A stretch of 64,000 nt of DNA, taken from contig JAKURY010000006.1 of NCBI GenBank assembly GCA_022452145.1, positions 34,078 through 98,077 on the forward strand. Direction: 5' to 3'. A program made the translations under genes and the position numbers. Shown here piece after piece: positions 51,653 to 62,795 of this stretch. The stretch's first letter is position 1, and each line of letters begins with the position of its first letter. The stretch comes from Acidimicrobiales bacterium. Its GTDB lineage: Bacteria; Actinomycetota; Acidimicrobiia; Acidimicrobiales; MedAcidi-G1. The notes under the pieces are model-generated. The model was not told where the DNA came from. It ran no database searches and worked only from the letters and a program-made list of their open reading frames with translations.

Positions 51653-54285
51653 GGTGCCGTGGCCTCCGGCGTGGCGGAAGTCCCGTCCGGCCCGGGCTCG
51701 TCCGGGTGGGCTGGCCCGGCGACTCGGTGCTGCCCCCATCTGGCCCGAGGCAGGTCGCCGGCGGGCCCGACGGCCGCCAGGTCGTACCACTCCGACCCTG
51801 ACGGCGGGCGATCCGACAGGCTGTCGGGCCGCCGGGCCAGGACCACCAGGGCGACCAGCCCGACCAGGCTCAGCAGCATCGACACGATGTCGACGCCGGT
51901 CCGGCCGTAGGTCAGGGCCACGTCATTTCCGGTGGGCACCACGACCATGAGGTTCGGCGTGGTCCGCCACGGACCGTCGGCGCCAGCCACCTCCCAGTTG
52001 GGGAAGAACGACGTCCGCACCAGCACCGGTACGCCGATCCGGTCGACGTGGAACGAGATCGTGTCGACCCCCGAGGCGATGTCGGTGACCGTGACCGCCG
52101 GCAGGAGTCGGCGTTCCGCCAGCTCGTCCGGGGCGACGCGCTGCCACCCGTCGGGACCTCCGATGGTCCGCGGCACGGCCGACGAACCCTCTTGGAACAC
52201 CTCGACCGCGGGATCCAGCCAGTCGGCGTGCCCTACGCCCGTGAAGGCCGCCGGTTCCACCTGCATGGGAACCACCAGCTCGGCACCGGCGACGGCGAAC
52301 ACGGTCCAGGGGCCGCTGGTGGCCAACTCGGTCAGGTCCGCGTGCCCACGCCCCTCTGCCACCGCCCGCTCCGAGAAGGCCGCGTAGTAGGGGACGCCGA
52401 GCTGCCGGAGGTGGTCGATCCCGGCATCCAGGTCGAAGCCCCGGTAGGGCAGCCCCCGCTGGGCCCGGGACGGCGAGATGGAGAGCTCCGACTGGACCAG
52501 GAAGTGGTAGGGCGTCGTCGTGGAGGCCTCGAAGTAGAGGCCCTCCATGGAGCCGATGCAGCCGTCCGTCCAGTGCGGAAGGAGCATCAGGGCCATCGGC
52601 GTGCCGTACCGCACGAGGTCGCTGTGGTACTCCCAGAGCAGCCGTCCACAGCCGTGCTCCTCGGCGATCCCGAGCATCGTCGCCGTGAGCGCGCGCTGCT
52701 CCTCCCAGCCGCCGCCCGTGGTGTCGCCCACCCTGTTCTCGTAGCCGTCGAAGTTCCAGCGAACCCAGGACCTGCCCAGGTTGAGTTCCTCGGTCTGGAA
52801 GCCCAACCACGAATAGGTGTTGCCCGACATGGAGCCGGTCGGCAGGACCCTCAACGGCATGCCCAGGTAGGCGATCAGCGCGAGGAAGGCCAGCACCGCT
52901 CCCCCGCCGCTGACGAGCCTCCCGGGTCGGCCACCGGCCGAGCGCCGGATGCCGTCGACCACCCGGCCCAGGAGCCGCAGCACGTCGGCCACGCCGATGG
53001 CGGCCAGCAGGTAGATGCTCAGGTAGTAGGCGGGGAGGATCCGGCCGTTGTAGAGGCGCCCCTCCGGGAGGTGGACGAAGGCCAGGCCCAGGAGGATCGC
53101 CGAGCCGGCCAGCACGAAGCCCAGCCGGCGACGGAAGGCGATCGACGCGACCAGCCCGACGACGGCGATGAGGATCGCCACCTGGAGCGGTGGATCGTTG
53201 GTGAGGAAGTCGGCCGCCAGGTGGTCGCGGTCCAGCAGGTAGGAACGGAACTGGGTGAGCTTGTGCCAGGCCATGTCGTTCAGGTGGTCCCGCTGCCACC
53301 AGAAGGGCAGGACCCAGAACGCCGAGCAGAGGCCGGCCACCAGGCCCGTGGTGAGGAGCCAGCGCAGGGCCTCCCGGCTCGGGCGCACCAGCAGGGCGAC
53401 CGCCGAGGCCACCAGGGCGTAGAAGGCGACCAGCAGGTGGAACAACCCGGTGAGGGCCAGCAGCACGGCAGCCGCGGCCCGGCCCCGGCCGGTCTCCAGG
53501 CCCCGGACCATGAGGCCGATGTAGACGAGGCAGGCCGCCACCGCCAGCGTGAAGGCGAACTCGCCGGCCATGGTCGACATCAGGTTGCCGCCCATGATGT
53601 TGAACGACCTGTCGAACACGAAGGGCAGGGTGGCCACCGCGGTGAGAGCCGGCCCGGGGAACGGCAGGCCGGCGAGGCGCCCGGTCAGCCAGCCGGCCGC
53701 CGGCATCACCACCAGCCCGACCACCGTCACCCACTTGATGGCCATGCCGTAGTGGACGGGAACCACGAGCACGCTGAGCGCCCCCAGCAGGCCCAGCCGG
53801 GTCAGCCAGCCGGCCGACCGGTTGCGGACGAGTCGTGCCGCAGCCAGGCCGATGGCCGGGAGCACCACCACCAGCAGCGGCGTGGCCAGGCCCACGTCCA
53901 CGGCCACGACGACCAGCATCGGGACGACCATGTAGAAGTGGTAGGCGGGGAACCCGGCGTACCAGTCGGGCGTCCACCCGGTGAGGCGGAACCGGGGCAG
54001 CAGTTCGTCGCGTATGTACGCCGGCCCCCAGACATGCGCTCCGAGGTCTCCGCCGGTCGGGGTGGACCTCGTGAACAGCAGGCCGTCCGGGTTGACCACC
54101 CAGAGGACGAACAGGACGCTGCCCCCTACCAGGAACCAGTTCACCCACGTGGTGAGGGGGATGCGTCGCACGGCGGCGGCCAGCGGGCTGGCCATGTCAT
54201 CGGCGCCCGGACCGGCCGTCTCGGCTATGGGCCCAGACGTGGGAGACGCAGCCTCGGGAACGGGCAGCGGGGTGGGATCGCTCAT
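51649..54285 (-). CDS. Large polytopic membrane protein, PTPS-related / GT-C-like
   Basis: 878 aa with about a dozen membrane helices in the first 520 residues and a large extracytoplasmic C-terminal domain, ending in one more helix. The region TGGDLGAHVWGPAYIRDELL followed by WTPDWYAGFPAYHFYMVVPM resembles the membrane family misleadingly named '6-pyruvoyl-tetrahydropterin synthase-related', whose acidic first loop recalls lipid-linked-sugar (GT-C) transferases. It is probably a polyprenyl-phosphate-sugar-dependent transferase or glycan-assembly protein; this is inferred. The start (ATG 54285) overlaps the CPBP stop and its stop overlaps the fusion gene start, both ATGA. Confidence 0.75.
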   Translation of the reverse strand: MSDPTPLPVPEAASPTSGPIAETAGPGADDMASPLAAAVRRIPLTTWVNWFLVGGSVLFVLWVVNPDGLLFTRSTPTGGDLGAHVWGPAYIRDELLPRFRLTGWTPDWYAGFPAYHFYMVVPMLVVVAVDVGLATPLLVVVLPAIGLAAARLVRNRSAGWLTRLGLLGALSVLVVPVHYGMAIKWVTVVGLVVMPAAGWLTGRLAGLPFPGPALTAVATLPFVFDRSFNIMGGNLMSTMAGEFAFTLAVAACLVYIGLMVRGLETGRGRAAAAVLLALTGLFHLLVAFYALVASAVALLVRPSREALRWLLTTGLVAGLCSAFWVLPFWWQRDHLNDMAWHKLTQFRSYLLDRDHLAADFLTNDPPLQVAILIAVVGLVASIAFRRRLGFVLAGSAILLGLAFVHLPEGRLYNGRILPAYYLSIYLLAAIGVADVLRLLGRVVDGIRRSAGGRPGRLVSGGGAVLAFLALIAYLGMPLRVLPTGSMSGNTYSWLGFQTEELNLGRSWVRWNFDGYENRVGDTTGGGWEEQRALTATMLGIAEEHGCGRLLWEYHSDLVRYGTPMALMLLPHWTDGCIGSMEGLYFEASTTTPYHFLVQSELSISPSRAQRGLPYRGFDLDAGIDHLRQLGVPYYAAFSERAVAEGRGHADLTELATSGPWTVFAVAGAELVVPMQVEPAAFTGVGHADWLDPAVEVFQEGSSAVPRTIGGPDGWQRVAPDELAERRLLPAVTVTDIASGVDTISFHVDRIGVPVLVRTSFFPNWEVAGADGPWRTTPNLMVVVPTGNDVALTYGRTGVDIVSMLLSLVGLVALVVLARRPDSLSDRPPSGSEWYDLAAVGPAGDLPRARWGQHRVAGPAHPDEPGPDGTSATPEATAP

Positions 54286-55040
54286 ACGGCGGGAACTGCG
54301 ACCAGCAGCATCAGGACCGTCACCCCGTTGAACCCCAGGTGGGCCCATATCGCCCGTCCGAGCCGACCGTCGCGCTGCGCCAGCCAGCCACACACCAGGC
54401 CGATGGCGACCAGGGCCGGGAACTGCAGGACCTGCAGGTGCACGGCGCCGAACACCAGGGCGGAGACGACCAGGGCGACCCGGGGGCGCATCCGGGCCTC
54501 CAGGGCACGCAGGGTCAGCCCGCGGAAGAAGAGTTCCTCCACGATCGGGGCGCCGACCACGACCGAGAGGACCAGCAGCAGGATGCCGCTACCCGTGGCC
54601 TTGTCGACCAGCTCCCGGGCGGGTCCGGAGACGTCCAGGTCGTCGGTCAGCAGCAGTATCGGCACGTAGATGGCCGGCACGACGGCCACCTGGGTGACGA
54701 CGCCGATCCCCAGGCCCTGCCAGGCATCGGAGGCCGTGGCCCCCCAGCCCAGGTCGGCCCAGCGCACGCCCCGGGCGGCCACAAGCCAGAGCGGGACCCC
54801 CAGCAGGCCGATCCACAGGGCGGCCTGCATGACGGCGACCATGGACAGCGGCAGGACGTCGGCCTCCTCGTATCCGCCGGCGGTGAATATGATCCCGGCC
54901 GCCACCACACTGGCCACCGTCCCGATGACCACGCCGGCCACCACGTGGCCGACGCCCCAGGCGTGTCCGGTGGAGCCCTCCTCGGGGATGGCGCCGCTGG
55001 CGCGCCCGGTGGAGTTCTCCTCGGGGGTGGCGCCGTCCAT
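54282..55040 (-). CDS. CPBP family intramembrane glutamic endopeptidase
   Basis: 252 aa, about seven or eight membrane helices. The three CPBP (Abi/Rce1-type) motifs are present: APIVEELFFRGLTLRALEAR (EExxxR), VFGAVHLQ (FxxxH) and WAHLGFNGV (HxxxN). The N-terminus holds two copies of a 13-residue unit (GATPEENSTGRAS / GAIPEEGSTGHAW) encoded by a 39-bp tandem repeat. It leads the operon with the PTPS-related and fusion genes. TAGGGT lies 7 nt before the ATG. Confidence 0.87.
   Translation of the reverse strand: MDGATPEENSTGRASGAIPEEGSTGHAWGVGHVVAGVVIGTVASVVAAGIIFTAGGYEEADVLPLSMVAVMQAALWIGLLGVPLWLVAARGVRWADLGWGATASDAWQGLGIGVVTQVAVVPAIYVPILLLTDDLDVSGPARELVDKATGSGILLLVLSVVVGAPIVEELFFRGLTLRALEARMRPRVALVVSALVFGAVHLQVLQFPALVAIGLVCGWLAQRDGRLGRAIWAHLGFNGVTVLMLLVAVPAV
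54962..55039. repeat. 39-bp tandem repeat at the 5' end of the CPBP gene
   Basis: Two in-frame copies (54962-55000 and 55001-55039), sharing CCGGTGGAG and CTCCTCGGGG blocks. Confidence 0.75.
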
Positions 55041-55047
55041 CGGGCGA

Positions 55048-55053
55048 ACCCTA
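55048..55053 (-). promoter_or_regulatory. Putative -10 box of the CPBP-led operon (leaderless)
   Basis: TAGGGT on the minus strand, 7 nt before the ATG at 55040, in the divergent gap with ftsH. Confidence 0.5.
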
Positions 55054-55161
55054 GCGAGGGGCCCCGGACCGGAGGTCGTCGCCGTGCCCGGTCTGTGCCG
55101 GATCCGGACCACCCACGTCCGTACGTAGCCGGGCCGAGGCCTGTCCGACACAGGTCCCCCG

Positions 55162-55167
55162 TACCAT
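55162..55167 (+). promoter_or_regulatory. Putative -10 box of ftsH
   Basis: TACCAT, 6 nt before the ftsH ATG. The intervening GGAGGC is also SD-like but too close to act as one. If used, the mRNA is leaderless. Confidence 0.35.
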
Positions 55168-55173
55168 GGAGGC

Positions 55174-57246
<2,073 letters not shown>

Positions 57247-57257
57247 CGGGTCCACCC

Positions 57258-57704
57258 GTGGACCGACTCCTGCTCCTCGTCCTGGTGGCCGCCACCGCGG
57301 GCACCCTGGCCCACCTGGTGCAGCGTCGGCGTCCCGATGCCCCGGTCCGTACGGGCTGGTCTGTACCCCAGCAGTTGGACCGCCGCGACTTCGACCGCCC
57401 CGACGCTCCCTGGCTGGTCGCCGTGTTCACATCGGCGACATGCGATACATGCGGGTCGGTGGTCGAGGTCGCCCGACCCCTGGAGAGCCAGGCGGTGGCG
57501 TTCCAGGAGGTCGAGGCCGGAGAGCGACGCGACCTGCACGACCGGTACGCCGTCGATGCCGTACCCATGGTGCTCCTGGTGGACGGGGTGGGCGTGGTGC
57601 GCGACCACCACCTGGGTCCGGTGACGGCCACCCACCTCTGGGGGAGCCTGGCCGAGCTCCGCCAGCCCGGTTCAACGCCCGACGGCTGCGACGCCGGCGG
57701 GTGA
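57258..57704 (+). CDS. Thioredoxin-like membrane-anchored protein
   Basis: 148 aa. An N-terminal membrane helix (MDRLLLLVLVAATAGTLAHL) is followed by a thioredoxin fold with CxxC motif TSATCDTCGSVVEVARPLES and a cis-Pro in DAVPMVLLVDGVGVV. The orientation (in or out) is not certain; the short basic stretch after the helix suggests a cytoplasmic domain. The GTG at 57258 lies 11 bp after ftsH, so the two are co-transcribed. Its stop is one base from the stop of the converging DUF5719 gene. Confidence 0.83.
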   Translation: MDRLLLLVLVAATAGTLAHLVQRRRPDAPVRTGWSVPQQLDRRDFDRPDAPWLVAVFTSATCDTCGSVVEVARPLESQAVAFQEVEAGERRDLHDRYAVDAVPMVLLVDGVGVVRDHHLGPVTATHLWGSLAELRQPGSTPDGCDAGG

Positions 57705-57705
57705 G

Positions 57706-59187
57706 CTAGCCAGTGGCGGGCCAGTCCTCGGTACCTACCACCGCCACGGCCACACCGGCCGTGGACCCGGCCGGCGAGGACTCCCGGACCGACGCCACCA
57801 CCGGCGAGGTGGACTCCACGGCCAGGATCACGGGCCCACCCGCTCCCAGGGGGAACACCACCTGGGTCCCGGGATCCAGCTCGACCACGGCCGGAAGGCC
57901 CTCCGGTGCCCGCCCGGCCAGCACCTTCACCTCGAGGATGGCGATGCTGGAGCCGGCCGGGTTGGCCACGGCCAGGATGTCCCCGGTGCTCTCGAACCGC
58001 TCGCCCAGGTCGACCAGCCAGCCGCGCGCCACCACGGCGACGGCCGGACGCACGGCGAGGTCGGGAACGGCCAGTTGGCCGGTGGCTGCCTGCTCGCCGG
58101 CGGCCCCATCGGCGACAACTCCCCGACGGACCAGCGATGCCGCCACCGGCTGGTCGTCCAGGGTCCGGACCTCGATCCCGAACGTACCAACGCCGTCCAG
58201 CCTCCCGTCGCCGAGGTCCACGACGTGGCGCTGCCCGGCCCGCAGGACCACAGGCCAGGGCTCCACGAACCCGTCGGACGGCGACGTCCGGGCGACCACC
58301 TCGAGTTCTACGGTGTCCTCGCCGGGGTTCAACACCACGACCGACAGGTCGCCTCCTGACCCGGCAACCGGGCCGACGCCGGGAACGAACAACCGCGACC
58401 GGGCCTCGGGCAGGCCTGGCGCCAGGTCCAACCCCCTGAGCCCCGTGGGACCTTCACCGTCTGCCAACTGGAGCCGCGCCACCGCCACCTGGCCGACACG
58501 CACGTCGACCAGGGCCGAGACCACGGCCGAGTCGGAGATGCGCTCCGTCACGTCGTAGGCGACCAGCGACCGGCCGGCCACCACCATCCCCTGGGAGTCG
58601 AGGGTCTCGCGGCGACCTATGTCGCCGACGAACCGCAGGTCCACGACCGCCGAGGCCGGGAACGGGTTGTGCATTAGCAGCCACACCCGGTTGCCCGGCC
58701 GGGCGGTGGTGGACCACGGCACCAGCCAGGTCCCGGAGGTGCGGGTCAGGCACGGGCGGTGGTCGACACCATCGCCCTCGATGCGCTGTCCGACGACGAC
58801 GGCCCCTCCGGGTACCTCTACGGTCACGGCGGCGAAGGCCGACCCGGGCACGAACCGGCCGGGTCGGATCTCCAGCCTGTCACCGGCATCCAACCGGAAG
58901 GCCCGCTCCACGGCCCGACCCCGGTCGTCGACGACGATCACCCGACCGTCGGTGGGTCCGGCTGCGATGCTCGCCACCTGCACCACCCGGTCCCTGATCC
59001 CCTCCAGGGCGTCGGTCGGGCCGATGCAGAACCAGAGGTCCGAGGACTGTCCGGCCAGCGACATGGCCGTCCGGGCCACCGCCGGCGGTGCCTCCCGGAC
59101 GTCGCCCGGAGCTTCCACTCCCAGGGACAGGGAGCCGATCAGCAGCGCCAGCAGCACCACCAGGGCCGGTGACCGGTGGGCGTTCAC
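57706..59187 (-). CDS. DUF5719 family secreted protein
   Basis: 493 aa, function unknown. An N-terminal signal/anchor (ALVVLLALLIGSLSLGVEA) is followed by repeated beta-rich segments (LVPWSTTARPGNRVWLLMHN, DLSVVVLNPGEDTVELEVVA, DILAVANPAGSSIAILEVKV), the layout of DUF5719 proteins. In actinobacteria these sit beside large GT2 membrane proteins, as here. The GTG start overlaps the GT2 gene stop (GTGA). The two products probably act together at the envelope; this is inferred. Confidence 0.82.
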   Translation of the reverse strand: MNAHRSPALVVLLALLIGSLSLGVEAPGDVREAPPAVARTAMSLAGQSSDLWFCIGPTDALEGIRDRVVQVASIAAGPTDGRVIVVDDRGRAVERAFRLDAGDRLEIRPGRFVPGSAFAAVTVEVPGGAVVVGQRIEGDGVDHRPCLTRTSGTWLVPWSTTARPGNRVWLLMHNPFPASAVVDLRFVGDIGRRETLDSQGMVVAGRSLVAYDVTERISDSAVVSALVDVRVGQVAVARLQLADGEGPTGLRGLDLAPGLPEARSRLFVPGVGPVAGSGGDLSVVVLNPGEDTVELEVVARTSPSDGFVEPWPVVLRAGQRHVVDLGDGRLDGVGTFGIEVRTLDDQPVAASLVRRGVVADGAAGEQAATGQLAVPDLAVRPAVAVVARGWLVDLGERFESTGDILAVANPAGSSIAILEVKVLAGRAPEGLPAVVELDPGTQVVFPLGAGGPVILAVESTSPVVASVRESSPAGSTAGVAVAVVGTEDWPATG

Positions 59188-62100
59188 GGTCGGTGTTCCC
59201 GGTCGGAGGCATGGATACTGCGGGAGGCGTCGGCCATGGGAACGGTGTGGCTCCCCCCGACGCGGCCCTCACGAGCTTCCCGGGCGGTACGGGCCCAGCT
59301 GGCCAGCAGGAGCACCACGCCGACCAGGACCACCTGGACCGACCGACGACCCCTGGAGCGCGATCCGTCCAGATCCAGCACCCCGACCGTGTCCCTGGCC
59401 ACCCGGACCGACGGGTGGTCCAGCCGGGCCGGGGTGGCGTCGTCTGCGACCAGTGGCTGCGTGACGCCGTCGACCACGAAGCGCCAGGCGGCATCCGGGC
59501 CGATCGCCCACCTCAGCGCTCCGTCGGCCGAGGCGGTCACCACCCGCAGGTCGAAGGCCTCCCGGGTCACCGGGACCGGCACGGCCCGACGATTCCGGTC
59601 CCGGACAACCGCCAGGGGCGCCTCCACCACGGTGCTGCGGTAGACGGTCACCGCCCTGTTGATGCCCTCCATGCGCTCCAGGTCCAGCTGGCGCGACACG
59701 GCCCCGGCCAGGCGGTCCGGCACCGGGACCTCGCGTGCCGGCTGGGGCACCGGCGTGGAACGCTCGACCAGCACCACCCAGCCCACGCCCCACGTCGCCA
59801 GCCGGGCCCCGAGGCGGCTGGTGTCGCCGGCCATGGCGTCCAGCACCGACGCCCTGATCGAGGCCATGCCCTCTGTCGGCTCCATGGGCCACTGGTCGAG
59901 GAGGTCGGGCCGTCCGTCGGTGACCGCCATGGCCAGGCGAGACCCTCCATGCAGGCCGTCCAGGAGGTGGCCATCAGGGCCGAATCCACCCGAAAGTGGG
60001 ATTCCGGCCGCCGGGAGCACCGACGGGTCGCCGAGCCAGAGGGCCCGGGGAACACCGCCGTGGATCGTCTCGCCGTCGACCGGTCCTGTCGAGATGAACG
60101 GCACCGCTGCACGGAGGTCGTCGCGCGCCGTACCCCACGCCCCGTCGATCGAGCCGACCAGCACGGGCAGGACGGCCACGGCCAGGGAGAGGCCCGCCAC
60201 GCCGACGGCGACCTGCCGGAGGCGGCGGTCAGGCTCTCGACGTGAACGGCCATCCCGGGAATCAGCCGCTGGGCTCTGGCCGCCGCCCAGCAGGTCCGAG
60301 CCGAGGCCGGCGACGCCCACAGCTGCGGCCCAGGCCAGGCCCACGGCTGCCGGTACGAGGAGGGCACCGGGCTCGGGCGTCGGTCCGTCCCACCAGCCCT
60401 GGTCCACGATCCAGACGGCGGACCACGAGGCGGCGACCACGAACCACGCCCGGAGGGCGATGGCCAGGTGGCGACCCCGGGCGACCAGCAGGGCGATGAC
60501 CGGCAGGACGAGCAGGGCCATCCCGAACAGGCCAAGACCGAAGTCGCCGGTTTCCAGGCGGAACATCTCGGCCGTGCCCACCCCGTGGACCGGCCAGTCG
60601 ACCGGGGTGACCAGCGACCCGATGGATCGGCCGGCGAGGAGCTCGAGCAGCAGCGGGAGGTGCAGCAGCGCTGCCACGGCGATGCCGACCGCGGTGACCA
60701 GCAGCAGTCGCCACAGGCCGGCGATGCTCCCGGCCAGGACCGTGCCCACGACCAGGCCTACGACCACCATGGAGACCGGCACGGCGAGCGTCGGATCCAC
60801 GGCGACGGCCGCAGCCAGCACCAGGCCAGTCACGAGCACCTCGGACCACAGGCCGCGGAGGCGGGTTCCTGGTCCGGCGTCACCGCCACGGATTCCGTAG
60901 GGGGCGACCCCCTGCGCTCCTGCCAGACGACGGACCACCCAGGGAACCACGGCGAAGGCGGCGATCGGTGCCAGCCGACCGGCCCGCAGGGCGTCGTAGG
61001 GCACCGGGACGGACAGGTAGACCAGCACGGCGACCGCCCGGGACCGACCGCCGCCCACCGGTTGGGCCAGCCGCCAGACCCCGAGTGCGCCCACCGGGAG
61101 GGCGGCGAGCACAACGAGGGCCCATAGCAGGTCGCTCCCCCACGGCCAGAGGCCGTCCAGCAGCCCGATGGCGGCAAGGCCGTCGGGCCCGACCACCGTG
61201 CTGCCCGTGCCGGTGGGCCGCCAGCCCAGCCACCACGACCTGACCAGGTCCATCGGGTCGGCAGGCAGCGGCTGCATGCGGCCGACCGCCGGGAGGCCGT
61301 TGCCGACCAGGGCCCTGGACCCGAAGCCGAGGACCACCGCTGATGCCATGAGGGCCATCCCGCCGGGACCCAGCAGCATCGACCAGAGCCGGTGCAGGCG
61401 CACCTGGCTGGGCGAACGGTCGTCGGTGCCGGTCAGGTCCCGTCCGGTGACCGCCCGCCAGAAGGCCCGGTGGGGAACCTCGAGGCTGGCCACGTCGGCA
61501 ACGGCCGACGGGTCGGGGGTCGGCATGAGGCGGCGGCGACGCCGGGCAGACGAGAGGCGGCGCAGGTTCCAGGGCCAGGCCCCGACCAGCCCGAGGGCGT
61601 GGCGGAACCTCCCGGTCGCCAGGCCGTAGACCGCCCCGGCGACCGTGGCGGCCAGCAGGCCGATGACGGCCGCCGCGGCCTGGGGCGGCCGATGGCAGAC
61701 CAGCACCATCCGGAGGCGGTTCCGGGCCCGGTGGGTCACTGCCGACTGGACCCCTCCACGGGTTCCCGGAGGATCTCCCGGCTGGTCTCCCTTCCCGCCC
61801 TCAGGCCGACCCGCCGGCCAACGATCACCGGCGTCGATGCGCTGGGCCACGGCGGTGGGCGCCGTGGCCACGGTGGCCCCCAGCAGCCGGGCACGCCAGC
61901 AGAGTTCCACGATGCCGTCGCTGCCATGCACCTCCGGGTCGATGCCGCCGAGTGCCTCGAACAGGTCGGAGCGGACCAGCACCGCCGCACCTGCCACAGC
62001 CAGCACGTCCCGGTCCGTGTCGTACTGGCCCTGGTCAATCTCACCGGGCCCCACCAGCGGAACCGGAGTCCCCAGCCGGTCCACCGAGGTCCCCAGGTCG

Positions 62101-62594
62101 TCCAGGGTGCGGCTCCCCTCGGACCCCAGCACCTTGGCTCCGACGATGCCGGCGTTGGCCTCCACGGCCTCCTCCACCATGCGCCGGACCGCCGTGCCGC
62201 CCAGCAGGACGTCGTCGGTCAGCAGCAGCAGGAAGCGTGGCGTCATACCGACCGGTCGGGCGGCCAGGCCGGCGGCGACGGCCGCCCCGAAGCCGGGGTT
62301 CCCGTCCAGGAGGGCGACGGTCGAGCCCGGCAGGACGCGCCCGACGCGTTCCAGCAACGGGGCTGCTGCCGGGGCTACCGCCGCAGCCCTGCCAGCCGCA
62401 GGCGCATCGCCGACGTCGACCACCAGCACCTCCAGGCGGGCGTGGTCCTGGGCGGCCAGGGCCTCCATGACGGCATCGAAGGCCGGTCCGGGGTCTTGGG
62501 TTACCAGCACGGCGAGCACCGTCGCCGTCGGTGGTCGGGGCGCCGGATCGGCCGGCGCCGCAGCACTCAGCGACTGGTCGGAGACGGCGTCCAC
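59184..62594 (-). CDS. Large GT2-domain polytopic membrane protein
   Basis: About 1136 aa. An N-terminal family 2 glycosyltransferase-like domain (TATVLAVLVTQDPGPAFDAV, RFLLLLTDDVLLGGTAVRRM, DGIVELCWRARLLGATVATA) is degenerate around the usual DxD (TDDV). It is followed by around twelve membrane helices and a C-terminal extracytoplasmic domain with one last helix (VVLVGVVLLLASWARTA). Such proteins are typical of actinobacterial envelope loci, but a donor is not known. I chose the second GTG (62594): TAGGGT lies 9 nt upstream of it and only 3 nt from the first GTG (62600), which would precede the transcript start. Confidence 0.8.
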   Translation of the reverse strand: MDAVSDQSLSAAAPADPAPRPPTATVLAVLVTQDPGPAFDAVMEALAAQDHARLEVLVVDVGDAPAAGRAAAVAPAAAPLLERVGRVLPGSTVALLDGNPGFGAAVAAGLAARPVGMTPRFLLLLTDDVLLGGTAVRRMVEEAVEANAGIVGAKVLGSEGSRTLDDLGTSVDRLGTPVPLVGPGEIDQGQYDTDRDVLAVAGAAVLVRSDLFEALGGIDPEVHGSDGIVELCWRARLLGATVATAPTAVAQRIDAGDRWPAGRPEGGKGDQPGDPPGTRGGVQSAVTHRARNRLRMVLVCHRPPQAAAAVIGLLAATVAGAVYGLATGRFRHALGLVGAWPWNLRRLSSARRRRRLMPTPDPSAVADVASLEVPHRAFWRAVTGRDLTGTDDRSPSQVRLHRLWSMLLGPGGMALMASAVVLGFGSRALVGNGLPAVGRMQPLPADPMDLVRSWWLGWRPTGTGSTVVGPDGLAAIGLLDGLWPWGSDLLWALVVLAALPVGALGVWRLAQPVGGGRSRAVAVLVYLSVPVPYDALRAGRLAPIAAFAVVPWVVRRLAGAQGVAPYGIRGGDAGPGTRLRGLWSEVLVTGLVLAAAVAVDPTLAVPVSMVVVGLVVGTVLAGSIAGLWRLLLVTAVGIAVAALLHLPLLLELLAGRSIGSLVTPVDWPVHGVGTAEMFRLETGDFGLGLFGMALLVLPVIALLVARGRHLAIALRAWFVVAASWSAVWIVDQGWWDGPTPEPGALLVPAAVGLAWAAAVGVAGLGSDLLGGGQSPAADSRDGRSRREPDRRLRQVAVGVAGLSLAVAVLPVLVGSIDGAWGTARDDLRAAVPFISTGPVDGETIHGGVPRALWLGDPSVLPAAGIPLSGGFGPDGHLLDGLHGGSRLAMAVTDGRPDLLDQWPMEPTEGMASIRASVLDAMAGDTSRLGARLATWGVGWVVLVERSTPVPQPAREVPVPDRLAGAVSRQLDLERMEGINRAVTVYRSTVVEAPLAVVRDRNRRAVPVPVTREAFDLRVVTASADGALRWAIGPDAAWRFVVDGVTQPLVADDATPARLDHPSVRVARDTVGVLDLDGSRSRGRRSVQVVLVGVVLLLASWARTAREAREGRVGGSHTVPMADASRSIHASDREHRP

Positions 62595-62603
62595 GGACAC
62601 CGG

Positions 62604-62609
62604 ACCCTA
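62604..62609 (-). promoter_or_regulatory. Putative -10 box of the GT2-DUF5719 operon
   Basis: TAGGGT on the minus strand, 9 nt before the GTG at 62594; it favours that start over the GTG at 62600. Confidence 0.45.
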
Positions 62610-62741
62610 GTGCCATGCCACCTGTGGCTGATCGGCAGACGGGCACGCCATCTGCACATGCACTCGACCGGTGAACAGACCTGCCGCCGACGGCAGCCGT
62701 CCTGGTCGACCTCCACGCTGCCTGCAACACGCTTCAACACA

Positions 62742-62747
62742 TAGTGT
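62742..62747 (+). promoter_or_regulatory. Putative -10 box of rmd-gmd
   Basis: TAGTGT, 6 nt before a GTG at 62754 that opens a short frame ending in the rmd start. The 144-bp divergent gap holds no other gene. Confidence 0.35.
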
Positions 62748-62753
62748 GCGCCG

Positions 62754-62795
62754 GTGGCCCATCTCGTTACCGACTGCCGCCCGCGCCACCCGTGA
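62754..62795 (+). CDS. Possible 13-residue leader peptide coupled to rmd
   Basis: GTG-initiated frame of 13 sense codons, translated [13 protein letters not shown]. Its TGA (62793-62795) overlaps the rmd GTG (62792-62794) as GTGA, the same coupling used by many gene pairs here. A TAGTGT box 6 nt upstream would make it leaderless. No homology can be claimed. Alternatively rmd itself starts at the in-frame GTG at 62744. Confidence 0.3.
   Translation: MAHLVTDCRPRHP

Noticed and set aside
52048..54669. 873-codon plus-strand open frame opposite the PTPS-related and CPBP genes
   Set aside because: Its product is a low-complexity Gln/Arg/His/Gly string with no recognisable fold, while the minus frame encodes clear membrane helices.
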